Of a stretch of DNA of 64,000 nt, positions 1 to 9,612 are shown piece after piece (positions within the stretch are counted from its first letter, which is position 1; each line of letters opens with the position of its first letter). The position numbers were made by a program, and so were the translations under genes. The DNA is from Brachionus plicatilis. Lineage: Eukaryota; Rotifera; Eurotatoria; Ploima; Brachionidae. Under the pieces are notes generated by a model. The model was not told the DNA's origin and made no database searches. It worked only from the letters and a program-made list of their open reading frames with translations. The stretch spans positions 5,604,367 to 5,668,366 of the forward strand of contig QEOQ01000508.1 of the NCBI GenBank assembly GCA_010279815.1, in the 5' to 3' direction.

Positions 1-9
1 TTTGATTCA

Positions 10-233
10 TTAAACAATCAAAATTTCAGCTTGTTTTATATGTCGTGGTAAATTGGTTTTCTCATTTTCCCACAGTTCCTCAACAATTTTAAATATTACA
101 AAAAAAAACTAAATAAGAAAACTGTTTTTTTAATTTTAAAAATAATTTTAAATAAATTATTTTCAACGAAACTCACGTATTTCCAAGTATTTCCCAAGGC
201 AATAATGAAAAGAAGAGGCGGCAACCACGACAT
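10..233 (-). CDS. possible small single-span membrane protein (2 exons)
   Basis: Two short exons on the minus strand, 177-233 and 10-78, join at GT..AG borders (donor reads GTGAGT) to give 41 residues ending in a stop. The N-terminus starts MSWLPP and is followed by a hydrophobic stretch (about residues 4-15) that could be a membrane anchor. The C-terminus is charged. I do not recognise the family. It resembles small mitochondrial inner-membrane proteins in layout only. The good donor site and preserved frame support it; the short length and window edge weaken it, and a different acceptor would change exon 2. Confidence 0.35.
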
Positions 234-526
234 GTGGCTTTACCGCTTTCTAAGACCAACAAGACAATAAATTAATTTTATTTTTTTTCAAATTTTTTAT
301 CAATGAACAAATTTTCAGTTAAAATCTTTTTGTTAATTTAAATTTAAAGAATAAAAAAAAATCATAAATATTTATTCTATCAATAAATTGCACAATCTGA
401 TCAAAAAAATGCATATCATTTACTTTTTACTTTGAGAAAAGCATCAACTGTTTTTTGTTAAGAATTGAAACTCCCTCAATTGTTTCGGATACGTCATCCA
501 TATTTTAAAAATTAAATTTTTTCAAA

Positions 527-1549
527 ATGATTATGATCACCGATGCCTTAAAAATAGCTATTCAAAAAGTTTTTCTATCTATCGTTAACATATTCGTGTT
601 TCGTAACGTATTCAGCCTTACAAAGCAGTGGCTAAATGGATTCTTTGCTTTCATAGCTACAATATTCATATCTAATAAAATCCGAAGCAAGGGATACGAT
701 GTTTACCGCAAAATTAAGTTTAAAATTTTTCCTGATTGGGAAAAATTTGAAATTAAATTTGACAAAACAAAAATCGACTCAATTAGTTTGATCAATAATC
801 AAAATAATAAAGAATTAATCGAATGTTTTATTAAAACAGAAAAGAAATGTTTTCAAAATGATTTATTTAGCTATATTTTTGGCTCTGCATCCCAAAGTGC
901 AATTTTAAATCTTATTATCATCATTTCAATTGAATATTTAAATTCAAAATACTTCGAGAATATCATTCTTTCACTAGTCAGTTGTGTCGGAGTAGCATTT
1001 GTCCTATGCTTTGGAGCCAGCTTCAAGTATTCTTCTATTCTAAGTGACGAATGGTCCGATTTACTGCAAAAATTGGAATCAGAAGATATTCAAAATGCGA
1101 GTCATAAATCCAAAAAAATTCTTATTGTCTATAATAGAGAGATTGGCGAAGAAAAAAAAAAAGAAGTTGTTGGCTTATGGTGGTGTCAGTATGATTCTCA
1201 TACAAAGTCAATAAAGGTTCAGTTAAAATTTCTTTCTGCTTCCTATTCGGATTTTTTGACCGAAATAGTGAACCACTTTGTTACGGAATATGTTGATGGT
1301 CCAACCAATGAAGAAGCAGAAGAAAGCTCACTTCTAACAAACAATGACCATGTGCAAGGATTTAAAAATGAAAAGTTTGAATTTTTGGTGCCAGATTATT
1401 ATGACCACGGATTAGTATTCTCCAATTCATTGCGAAAATTAGGCTTCAAGAAACAAGAATCTTGGAAGGAATTTAAACTATTTCCTTCGGTCGATTTCAA
1501 AATTTCACTTTTTAATAATTTTAATTGCAAAAAAATTAAAATAAATTAG
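527..1549 (+). CDS. membrane protein with NAT8/GNAT-like layout
   Basis: Single-exon frame of 340 residues. Two adjacent hydrophobic segments (about residues 122-140 and 145-165) form a membrane hairpin. After it come a segment with KEVVGLWW (about 221-228) and a late motif LRKLGFKK (about 305-312). This order, membrane hairpin, then a strand containing VVG, then LxxxGFKK, is that of NAT8-type N-acetyltransferases, where LYxxxGFKK closes the GNAT fold. The acetyl-CoA loop (R/Q-x-x-G-x-G/A) expected between them is not visible, so it may be inactive or very divergent. Family assignment is inference from layout. ATG 527 is followed by another ATG at 533; either may be used. The next gene starts 143 bp downstream on the same strand. 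Confidence 0.5.
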   Translation: MIMITDALKIAIQKVFLSIVNIFVFRNVFSLTKQWLNGFFAFIATIFISNKIRSKGYDVYRKIKFKIFPDWEKFEIKFDKTKIDSISLINNQNNKELIECFIKTEKKCFQNDLFSYIFGSASQSAILNLIIIISIEYLNSKYFENIILSLVSCVGVAFVLCFGASFKYSSILSDEWSDLLQKLESEDIQNASHKSKKILIVYNREIGEEKKKEVVGLWWCQYDSHTKSIKVQLKFLSASYSDFLTEIVNHFVTEYVDGPTNEEAEESSLLTNNDHVQGFKNEKFEFLVPDYYDHGLVFSNSLRKLGFKKQESWKEFKLFPSVDFKISLFNNFNCKKIKIN

Positions 1550-1691
1550 CTTTTTTAGTTGATAAATAAAAAACATGCTACCAAAAAAATTTCTTTGATC
1601 TATTTTAAGAATACTATTTTGAGTGATTTAACAAAATTGTTTTAATCTAAATTTAGTAATTTAAAATTGTAATTTTGATTAGAGCTTAAAA

Positions 1692-2189
1692 ATGGAAACA
1701 TCAATTAAAATACCAAGAGCCCGCATTACTGTTGATTATGGTTCGAGCGATGAAGATATTGAGAAATATAGCCAAGTGAAAAATTTTTTGGAAAAATTTC
1801 ATGTAGATGAGCTCCGTGGTAAAATGCATTCAGATATTTTGACAGTAGATATGCAGCAACTGCCAACAATGAAAGATGAACTTTTGTTTAAATATAGAGA
1901 AGCTCCAAATGATGCCAGAGAAAGAATAAGATCTATTAATGAAAAAAATGTGGATGAGTTTCAGTTTGTTTGTGATTTACCGAATAATTTTAAAGTGGTT
2001 CAAATAAGAGCAGGCAATGTTCTTGGTCGCAAAAAAGTGAGTGTCCAAGAATACGATTTCTCAATTGGTACTAAATTTGAAACCAAATATCATAAGGATG
2101 TAGTCAAAGCTTTAAAGGATATTTTTGATAATGACTTACCAAAATTAATTGCTTTTTTAATGACCCACTCTTTTAATTTTACTCAATAA
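1692..2189 (+). CDS. hypothetical protein, 165 aa
   Basis: Single-exon open frame of 165 residues beginning METSIKIPRA and ending in a TAA codon. It is hydrophilic, with mixed charge and no signal peptide or membrane segment, and codon use is like the neighbouring real genes. There is a basic VLGRKK patch near residue 112 and a hydrophobic C-terminal helix-like stretch. I do not recognise any domain. It lies 143 bp after the GNAT-like gene on the same strand. It could be a complete single-exon gene, or one exon of a longer gene, though no convincing further exon was seen. Confidence 0.55.
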   Translation: METSIKIPRARITVDYGSSDEDIEKYSQVKNFLEKFHVDELRGKMHSDILTVDMQQLPTMKDELLFKYREAPNDARERIRSINEKNVDEFQFVCDLPNNFKVVQIRAGNVLGRKKVSVQEYDFSIGTKFETKYHKDVVKALKDIFDNDLPKLIAFLMTHSFNFTQ

Positions 2190-2755
2190 ATATTAAAATT
2201 TTTTTATTTTTCCATCCAAGTCCAGCCTTATTATTCAGTTCTTTTTTGTTTTACAAGTTGTAAAATTTAGGATGCCATTATTTTTGGTATTCTGGATTTT
2301 AAGATTGTTACTGCATATCGGTTTGGTGACCTACCATTTTTCATTTTTTTTTTAAAGAAAAAATTCTTCTTTAGATACATTCGATAAAGCAAACTGACAA
2401 GAGTAATTCGGTTGCAAATATCGATCCAGAATCTTACTTTTTTAGAAACAAATTGACGAAAACTAGAGCATCAAAACCTTTGTTAGAAATAAAAATTTCT
2501 AATCTTAATTTTTTTTCAAATCTCTTCTAAAATCCTATAACTGGGAGATTTTCCTAAAAAATTTTCGGAAATTTTTTTCTTTGATAAATACGTAATTTGA
2601 AATAAAATTGATTTTTTGTCCCTATGATTTTTAAAAACTAATTTAATTAATTATGTGGCGAATTGCATAAAGCAAAAATTTAAATTTCTTGATAAAAAGG
2701 TTGGTGAAATTCAGTAAAAAATGATAAAAATGGAATAACTATTTTCTAAAAGCTT
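2190..2755. other. AT-rich intergenic spacer
   Basis: No open frame, repeat or RNA gene was recognised between the 165-aa gene and the TIR element that begins at 2756. Confidence 0.6.
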
Positions 2756-3528
2756 AAAATTAGTGAAGGCAGCATAGTGCAACATTCAAAGTTGCATCAA
2801 CTATCAAGGTCTGCTAAACTCTGAAAATTTAGCTAAAATTAGATCTCAATGTAACGAGTATAGAATAAAAAATAGCACAAAATTAATTTTTTCATAAAAA
2901 AATTTTTTATTTAACAAAGGCTTTAAATCTTTTTTTAATTTATAATTGAAGCCTCCTATTTTGAAAAAATAATATCAGCTAAGGTATTGAACTCCATGAC
3001 CACGTATGATATCGAGCCTAGAGCGAACAGTCTTGGCATGGTCTTGTACAAACTTTGGATCCATATTGCTCAGGCAAATGCCAATTTTGTTTTCGAGTTG
3101 CTTAAGATTTTTGGCCTTTCAATCACCCTCATCCTCAACATCTAGTCAACGATAAAAAGAACGTGTTTTGTATCCAAAACCTGTGAATCAACAACAACAG
3201 CTTCAGCTTTTGGCAAATTTTAGTTACTGTTAACAAAGTTGTACAAATATTTTTTGATGGTTTCGTACATTTTTTGCTAACAACTTATCGAAAATTCAAC
3301 TTTATGATATAATTTTTAATTATTTTAAAGCTAGGATCAGCCTGATTTTAAATTTTGAAAAAAATTGGGAAAGGTCTTGTTCACTCTTATAGAAAATTAA
3401 ACTAAACTTTTGTGCCATTTTTTATTCTACACACGTTATTCAAGCTAAGTGCATTTTGCAGAGATGTAGCACATCATTAGCAGACTTTGGCAGTTGATGC
3501 ACCATGTTACCCTAGCGGAACTAATTTT
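2756..3528. mobile_element. decayed DNA transposon with ~130-150 bp terminal inverted repeats
   Basis: Both ends carry AAAATTAGT pointing inwards, and the inverted similarity continues for about 130-150 bp on each side. Matching blocks are GCATCAACT, GTCTGCTAA and AGAATAAAAAAT followed by GCACAAAA. Between the ends, on the minus strand (about 2980-3225), are frameshifted pieces of a transposase-like protein: a VLFIVD segment followed after a frame change by a tail with NMDPKFVQ and RSRLDIIR. That tail resembles the C-terminus of IS630/Tc1/mariner transposases. A 209-bp relative with the same ends is at 60936-61144. No clear target duplication was seen. Confidence 0.7.
2980..3225 (-). pseudogene. 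transposase C-terminal remnant (IS630/Tc1-like)
   Basis: Reading the minus strand gives AEAVVVDSQ..HVLFIVD, a stop, and after a frame change a 48-residue tail containing KQLENKIG, NMDPKFVQ and RSRLDIIR before a stop. The helix-rich tail with a basic RSRL motif is like the end of Tc1/mariner-type DDE transposases. At least one frameshift and several stops make it non-functional. It sits inside the TIR element and points towards its left end. Confidence 0.5.
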
Positions 3529-4072
3529 GAAATTTAGAAAAAAATTTATTTAATTTTTATCATTTTGTTGTGTTCTTTTATACTGAACTTGTCAAAACTG
3601 ATAAAAAAACTTCTATTAAATGAAAATAAAATTATTAATTAATAAAAAAAAGCAAAATGATCTGAAAAATTTTATCATTAATTGAATGTTACTTAGCGAA
3701 AAAAAATTGATTTTCAAATTTTAGCATATAAATGAATTGCCAAGCAATTATTCTATTTTCATTTTTTTTTAAGTAAAAAAAATTTTCGCTTCACTAAAGA
3801 TTACAATTAAATTTCTAGTTTTTAAATAGTTAAATTTTCGTTTTTAAATAAAAAAAAGAGAAAAATTAGGTTAAATGAGACACTAAAAATACCAACTCAT
3901 ATTTTTTATAAATACAAAAGCTTTGAAATGGATTGATTATGCTCAAATTAAATTGAAAAAAAGCGCATAAAAAATATTAAATTAGAAAAAAAAATCCAAA
4001 TTAATATTTTCTAGTAAAATTTTTCAAGAATAGCTCGAAAGCGGTTGATCGTATCAAACGAGCTCTATTCAA
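3529..4072. other. AT-rich spacer upstream of GPATCH2
   Basis: No gene or repeat recognised. It holds the presumed promoter and 5' leader of the GPATCH2 homologue. Confidence 0.5.
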
Positions 4073-5908
4073 ATGGACAGCCTAGTTTGTGACTTGACCA
4101 ATGCTTTAAATTCGAAGCCAATTTTTTTCAAAAGCAAAAAAAGTTTAAAAAACCGTAAAAACTTGTCCAACAAAGATAGAAAAAAATCGAACTCAAATCG
4201 AATAGGAAGAAAAGAGCGAAAATTTAATCGGCCCGAAAACTTGCACTCCTCTTCTTCTTCCGATACTAAAAAATTTCCCGCTAGATCAAGCTCATCGCGG
4301 ATCAAGCATAAAAAAATTATGAATCTCCTCTTGGCAGCCAAGGCGTCTATGCGTCCTCTGGACCAGTCTGCAAATTCCCTGGATTGTGGCATCCAAAATC
4401 TGGTCAGGCTTAAGCAACCAAATAGTTTTTCCAGCGCTCGGTCATCCCGGTGCCAAAGACAAAACAGAAAATCGATCAAAAAATCAAAGCGTTTGCGCAA
4501 TACCAAAGTTTATAAAATTCAAAAAATTTACCGATTTCATTCAAACTATAGGCTGCATTGTCTCAAGCTAAGGCGACTGCAGAAAAAAATGCTCAGGTCT
4601 AACCATAAAGTTTTTCCTGTATTAAACCATGAAAAGATGAGCGTGGAAAACACAACCCATTCATCCTCTGCATCAACTATAACCACTAGTCCCAGCTATT
4701 CTTCTTTTAACACCACAACAGATCTCGAATCCTCGTCCATTAGCGACTGCTACAACCAAATGGACGATTTAAGAATAAACTCCGATTCGGATTCTTATCT
4801 CAAAATGAGAATAAAAAACCAAATTGCTTCCAAAAAGCCAAAAAATGGTCCAAAGCGAAAATTATTAGCTTGTAGACAGCGAAAAAATTTCAACACAAGT
4901 ATAACTAGTCAATCGAACTTAAATTTAAGTAAATTATTTCAATTTTTTAATAAATTTTTTTTTAAATTTATTTTTGTTTAAATTTATTTATTTTCTTAAA
5001 AAATCAAGGTTCAAGTCAGAAAAAAATGCTAAATTTCAAGCGAAAACGCAGCAAACCATTAATGAATAGGCGAGTTAATGGCCAAATGTCAACTGAGGGC
5101 ACAAAAACTGAGTATGAAGATTCCAATAATGAAGAAATAAACCTTGATTCCGACGTGGAAAATTGTAAAAAGTGCGAAATTCAAAAGCAAGGATTTGTTG
5201 GCCTAGGTATTCAAAACAATGCTAGAAAAATTGAAAACGAAGCTGATGACGAACACTCATCCGAGTCTAGTTTGAAAAAAGAGTTTGAGTGTGTTTCTTG
5301 GTGGAATGGTAATGACCAAGAAATCGGCAATTCGTCTTCTTCGTCAACAACTTTGAATACGCCTTTATCCCAGACAACTTTGAGCAATTATCAGCGCTTG
5401 AACTCGTTCACCAGTCCTGAGGATCAGAAACATTTTGACGAGATAATGAATGGAGCTCTTGATCTCATGGACCATTCGTCTGTTCAATGCTTTAAAAATA
5501 AAATAAAAATTTTGGATGTAAATTCACAATGGTAGTAAAATTTTTTTAAATTTTGATTTAAATATTTGAAGGATGATAGGAAACGAAATCGAAAAAAAAG
5601 ATTCTCGTTTTTAAGTAATGACAATTCGTGGAACATGTCAGAAAGTAAATTGAATTTAAGCGAACCAAGTAAATGGATAAAAATAATAAATTGGAATCAA
5701 AATTAATTTTTTTAATGAAGTAATTGGCGCACCCATCCCTGAGAATAATTTAGGTAATAGAATGCTGAAAAAAATGGGCTGGGAACCGGGAAAAAGTCTT
5801 GGTACAGTTAAAGCTCAAGCTGATCCGATTAGCCTAAAAGAGCCGATAGTTGTCTATAAACGACCAAAGAGGCTGGGACTTGGCTACACTGATCGCTCTC
5901 ATTTTTAA
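4073..5908 (+). CDS. GPATCH2: G-patch domain protein, GPATCH2 homologue (4 exons)
   Basis: Exons 4073-4928, 5009-5517, 5572-5668 and 5721-5908 join in frame to give 549 residues. The N-terminal MDSLVCDLTNALN matches the start of vertebrate GPATCH2 (family motif ELVHDLVSAL). A long Ser/Lys/Arg-rich middle follows, then a conserved CVSWWNGNDQE segment, an FDEIMNGALDLM segment, a basic stretch (KRNRKKRF) likely to be a nuclear signal, and a C-terminal G-patch with NNLGNRMLKKMGW and a final RLGLGYT. G-patch proteins of this family are nuclear and stimulate the RNA helicase DHX15; that role is known for the family, not shown here. The open frames run on past the donor sites of exons 1 and 2, so reading single frames would give false C-termini. 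Confidence 0.9.
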
Positions 5909-6436
5909 AACGAAAAAGCAAATTAATGTTTTTAGATCGTTATTTATCTGTTTTTCTTTTAAATTTGATTAATTTTGTACATAAAGTTTATTTTGTCACT
6001 ATGGCATTTTCATTTTGGTTGCCAGAAGTTTTAGGCTTAATAATTTATTTGCAATTAAGCTTTAAATTCTAGTTGATAAATAATACTACACGAAAAAAAT
6101 TTGAAAATAAAAATCATTCTCAAAATGGAATTTTTATCAAAATACATTTCGGTTAAATTTAAGTTTTAATCGGTGATTTTTTAGAATCATTTTTAACTTT
6201 TCAGTGAAAACTGGTTTAGTTAAGTTATTCGAGCTTATAATAATATATTGATAGCATTGACAGAGTTTTCGACTGATCCCAATCCCAGACCCCAACTATC
6301 TCGGACCGCTATAGAACTCTTTCTTAAAATTAATTTTCGTGATATCATCTAAGAAAAATATATCTTACTAAAAAAAATCTAAATTTATTAAAAAATCCCA
6401 CCAATATGTCATTAGACCCTTTAGAAGCTTGTGCTA
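5909..6436. other. spacer with short coding-like remnants
   Basis: About 6260-6350 reads, on the plus strand, TEFSTDPNPRPQLSRTAIE before a stop, and 6403-6436 reads MSLDPLEACA, a frame that continues across the MULE insertion at 7218. No known domain was recognised. Confidence 0.4.
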
Positions 6437-7208
6437 GGGGGCGATTTATTTGAGCAATGCTTAAATTAGCATATTCAAATTAGCAAGAAATAAAAAAAAA
6501 ACTAATTAAATTAGCAAGTTTATTTTAGCAATTAAAAATCAATTTTTAGCAAGTTAAATTCAGCAAGTTTTTCTCTTAAAATCTAAAAATCCTCAAATGC
6601 CAAGTTTTATTCTGAAGGAGCTTTAGCTCGGTAAGAAAACAAATAAATAAATAATGCTGACAAATTTTTGCTATAATTTGCAAAATTCTCTTTTAAATAC
6701 ATTTTACAAAAGGCATTATGCCAAGTTTCGGTAAAATTGTTTTTTCTGGGCAAGCATTCTTTAATTCTACCAAAAACATCCCATAACTAGATAGCATACC
6801 TTGGCTTAACAAATATATCGGTAGTCTTTATCATGCATTTTCCCATTGATTTATCTAAATCTTCTTTTATTTTGTTAAAAAAACCAATGACATACTCTGG
6901 AGGAACGAAAGCCAAAACTAAAGAAAATTTTAAAATTTTTCTATTATACAAGTGAGTTTACAATTAAAACTCTTAAGCTAAATTTTTTAATGTTAGTATT
7001 TTTTGCTGTTCAAATAGTCTTAATAAATTTTTTGTTGTTCAAATAGTCTTGCTAATTATTACTTAGCACTAAAACTAATTTGACTTTAAACTAACTTAAA
7101 TTTATTGCAAATATTGCTAATTTTATTATAATGCTAAACCAAACTTGCTAACATCAATTTGCTAAATTAATTTTGCTAATTTAATATTTGCTAAAACAAT
7201 ACAGAGCC
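6437..7208. mobile_element. Mutator-like element (MULE) relic with 9-bp target duplication
   Basis: The 772-bp element is flanked on both sides by the direct 9-mer CTTGTGCTA (6428-6436 and 7209-7217), the target-site length typical of MULEs. The left end GGGGGCGATTTATTTGAGCAA and the reversed right end GGCTCTGTATTGTTTTAGCAA are imperfect inverted repeats, followed inwards by many copies of AATTAGCAA. The minus strand inside (6607-6912) encodes the C-terminal part of a MULE transposase. Confidence 0.8.
6607..6912 (-). pseudogene. MULE transposase C-terminal fragment
   Basis: A frame of 101 codons with one internal TAG starts AFVPPEYVIGFF and contains LWDVFGRI, LPRKNNFTETWHNAF and a closing SYRAKAPSE before TAA. 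The order FVPPxxV..F, then W(N/D)V, then TNN..E.WH is the signature of the C-terminal part of MULE transposases related to FLYWCH zinc-finger proteins. The catalytic core is absent and there is an in-frame stop, so this is an inactive remnant. Its last codons lie in a short dispersed repeat also found near 39300 and 42070. Confidence 0.75.
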
Positions 7209-7217
7209 CTTGTGCTA

Positions 7218-8871
7218 TTCCTAGCAAGAAAACTAGAGGAAAAGGTAAAATCTATTTGCCATATGGGCCTGTAAGCGTGAAACCGAGATTCTCACATAAG
7301 ATGTTATGTGGTATCAATGTGTAAGATCCTAAATTAGACTCAAATGGTTCCAAATATTGAATTAAACGACTTGGTTACGATCTGTCTCAGCAACGAGATT
7401 CACGATCATTCAAGCTGAGAGGCACGTAATACACATTACGTTATTAAAGAACCAGCAAGAACTATAATAATTGAATATGAAAAAACGAGTAGAAGTAGAA
7501 CCGACCAGTGAGTGGGTAGTAAAAAGAAGACGAGCTAGACTTCCTGGCACCTGAAAAATAAAAATAGATAAATATAAATTATTTTTTTTTTTAAATATAA
7601 ATTTTGCTTTTTTTGTTTAATTTTTGCATCAATTAACACAATTTTGCTCTTTTTTAAAAATATTAGTTATCATTAAATAAAAATAATTCTAACATCAGCA
7701 TTTTTGTTTTTAAATTGCATAAAAATAACATAAGTGATAATTATATGCCACAAAAAATGGTCAAAAAAATTATTTATTGACGAAGTTTTGAATTTAAAAG
7801 TTTTACATGACATTATTAAAATGTTTAATATTTTCAATAATATTCGGATGATGCAGTTGTTTTAAAATGAATTTAATTTGATTTTATTATGAGCATGAGG
7901 CCTCGAATTCGATCTTTGTCAATAATGTATAAAATAAATGATCATATTTTTATTTTAAAAAATTGAAAAAGATAATAGTTATTCTGCACTGGGTTTTACG
8001 AAGAATAAAGAATGATCTAAAGGGTTATTAAAAAATGATAATTAAAACAAATTAAATGATATTTTATTTCATTACCTATTTAATTATTTAAATTTAAAAA
8101 AACTCTAATAATATTCGTTTTCAACATAATAAATGTTATTCTATATCAAGAAATTTATGTCAATAAAAAAGCTTTAAAATTTTATTAAATTTACATTATA
8201 ATTTGTAGATATAAAAATAAATTTATCACTAAAAATAATTTATTTTCTGATTTTATAAATTTACAGCTAAGCTAAATGAATTATTTAAATTTATCTGAGG
8301 CATTTATTTTTTTTATTAAATATTCAAATATCAATTTTGCATTATCAAAATTTTAAGAATATCTCTTAAAAATATTTAGATTTTTAAAATAAATTGCTTA
8401 ATTGAAAAAATTTAAAAGAGAAAAAGTAACTTAAAATTTACATTTTTTAAAAATTTGATATATAGTGGATAAGAAGGACTTATCTGAGAAGCATGATGTT
8501 CCCATTAAAATTATTTCCGTTCTATTAGAAGAAAACATTTTTTAATTCCTATACTGTAGAAAAAGATTTGTTTAATCAACTGTTTATAAAAAAATATTTT
8601 ATGTGACTTTCACGTTTTCAAGGTCCGTTAAGCTAATCAGTTGTACACATTTACAATATGATTCTTTTTTTCTAATTTCTGATTTGCATTTTTAAATCTT
8701 TTATAATCAATTTCAAGAATTTTTAATGAGATAAGTACTCATCATAAAGTTAACTTAAATTTAATTTTAAGCCTAAAATATAGATTTTCTTGTTTACATG
8801 AATAAACATGAAAAAAAATTTAAAGCGCCTTAAATTAGACTTATAGAAAAAATTAGTTTTAGTAAAATAAA
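7218..8871. other. AT-rich spacer; richer stretch at 7218-7555
   Basis: The first 340 bp are richer in G and C than the surroundings. They continue the frame broken by the MULE (AIPSKKTRGKGKIYLPYG.. to a stop at about 7320) but show no recognised domain. From about 7560 to 8871 the DNA is extremely AT-rich with no gene seen. Confidence 0.45.
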
Positions 8872-9612
8872 ATGAATGTAGAAAATAAATGTACATTCAA
8901 GTTCAAAAAACCAACCATATTGGCATTTATGGGTATTTAAAACATGTTTATTTAAAATAGGATTAGTTAAATTTTGATTTTAGGTATACCAGGTAGTGGA
9001 AAAAGCACAATTGCACGTGAAATTTCCCGTATTATAAATTCATCTTGCTACCTCGAAAACGAAGAAGACCATTATCCAGAAAGAGTAAAAAATGCATTTC
9101 TAAGTCCTGACGAAAATGAAAATATTCTTGTCATACATTTTTATTTTCGGAATATGAGAGCTGAGTATCATAAACTAGCTTTTGACAATAAGCTAATTAG
9201 AAAAAGCAGTGTTATGGACAGTTTTTTTAGCAAGTTAATGCTGGACATTTTGTCTCAAAAGGATCCTGCGACCGACTGGCTTATCAATTCAAATAATTCA
9301 CATTTCCAAAAAGTAGTTGAAGTGTCAGAGAAAGATGCAAACGAATTGGCTGACGCAGATGTACTAATTTTCCTTAAAGTGACCGAGAAGGTTCACAAAG
9401 AATTCCTGAATAAACGAAATCGTTTAAGTGAGATCAATGAAAATATTTATCATGCTCAAAAAGTTTTTTTGGAGAGTTCGATTAAATATACAAGAAGAAG
9501 TAATAAAATTTTAATAATTATTGAACAACAGAATAATTTAGATAAGATAGTGAATCAGGTGATCAGAGAATTAGTCAAAAGGGATTTAATTTCAAAAAAT
9601 TTTGATCAATAA
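8872..9612 (+). CDS. P-loop nucleoside-kinase-like protein (2 exons)
   Basis: Exons 8872-8932 and 8984-9612 are joined across a 51-bp intron and give 229 residues. The junction completes the P-loop: ILAFMGIPGSGKST (about residues 17-30). The rest follows the deoxynucleoside kinase layout: helix after the P-loop, a middle IHFYFRNM..EYH helix, a late strand ADVLIFLKV (about 145-153) followed by a basic RNRL lid-like segment, and a final strand ILIIIEQ. Where this family has a (D/E)RS motif the sequence reads IRKSSVMDSFF, with no acidic residue before Ser, so activity is uncertain. It could be another P-loop kinase of the same fold. The stretch alone from 8974 has no ATG; the upstream exon supplies it. 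Confidence 0.7.

Noticed and set aside
4069..4506. 145-codon minus-strand frame
   Set aside because: It is the reverse of the Lys/Ser-rich GPATCH2 exon 1; the plus strand has clear family motifs.
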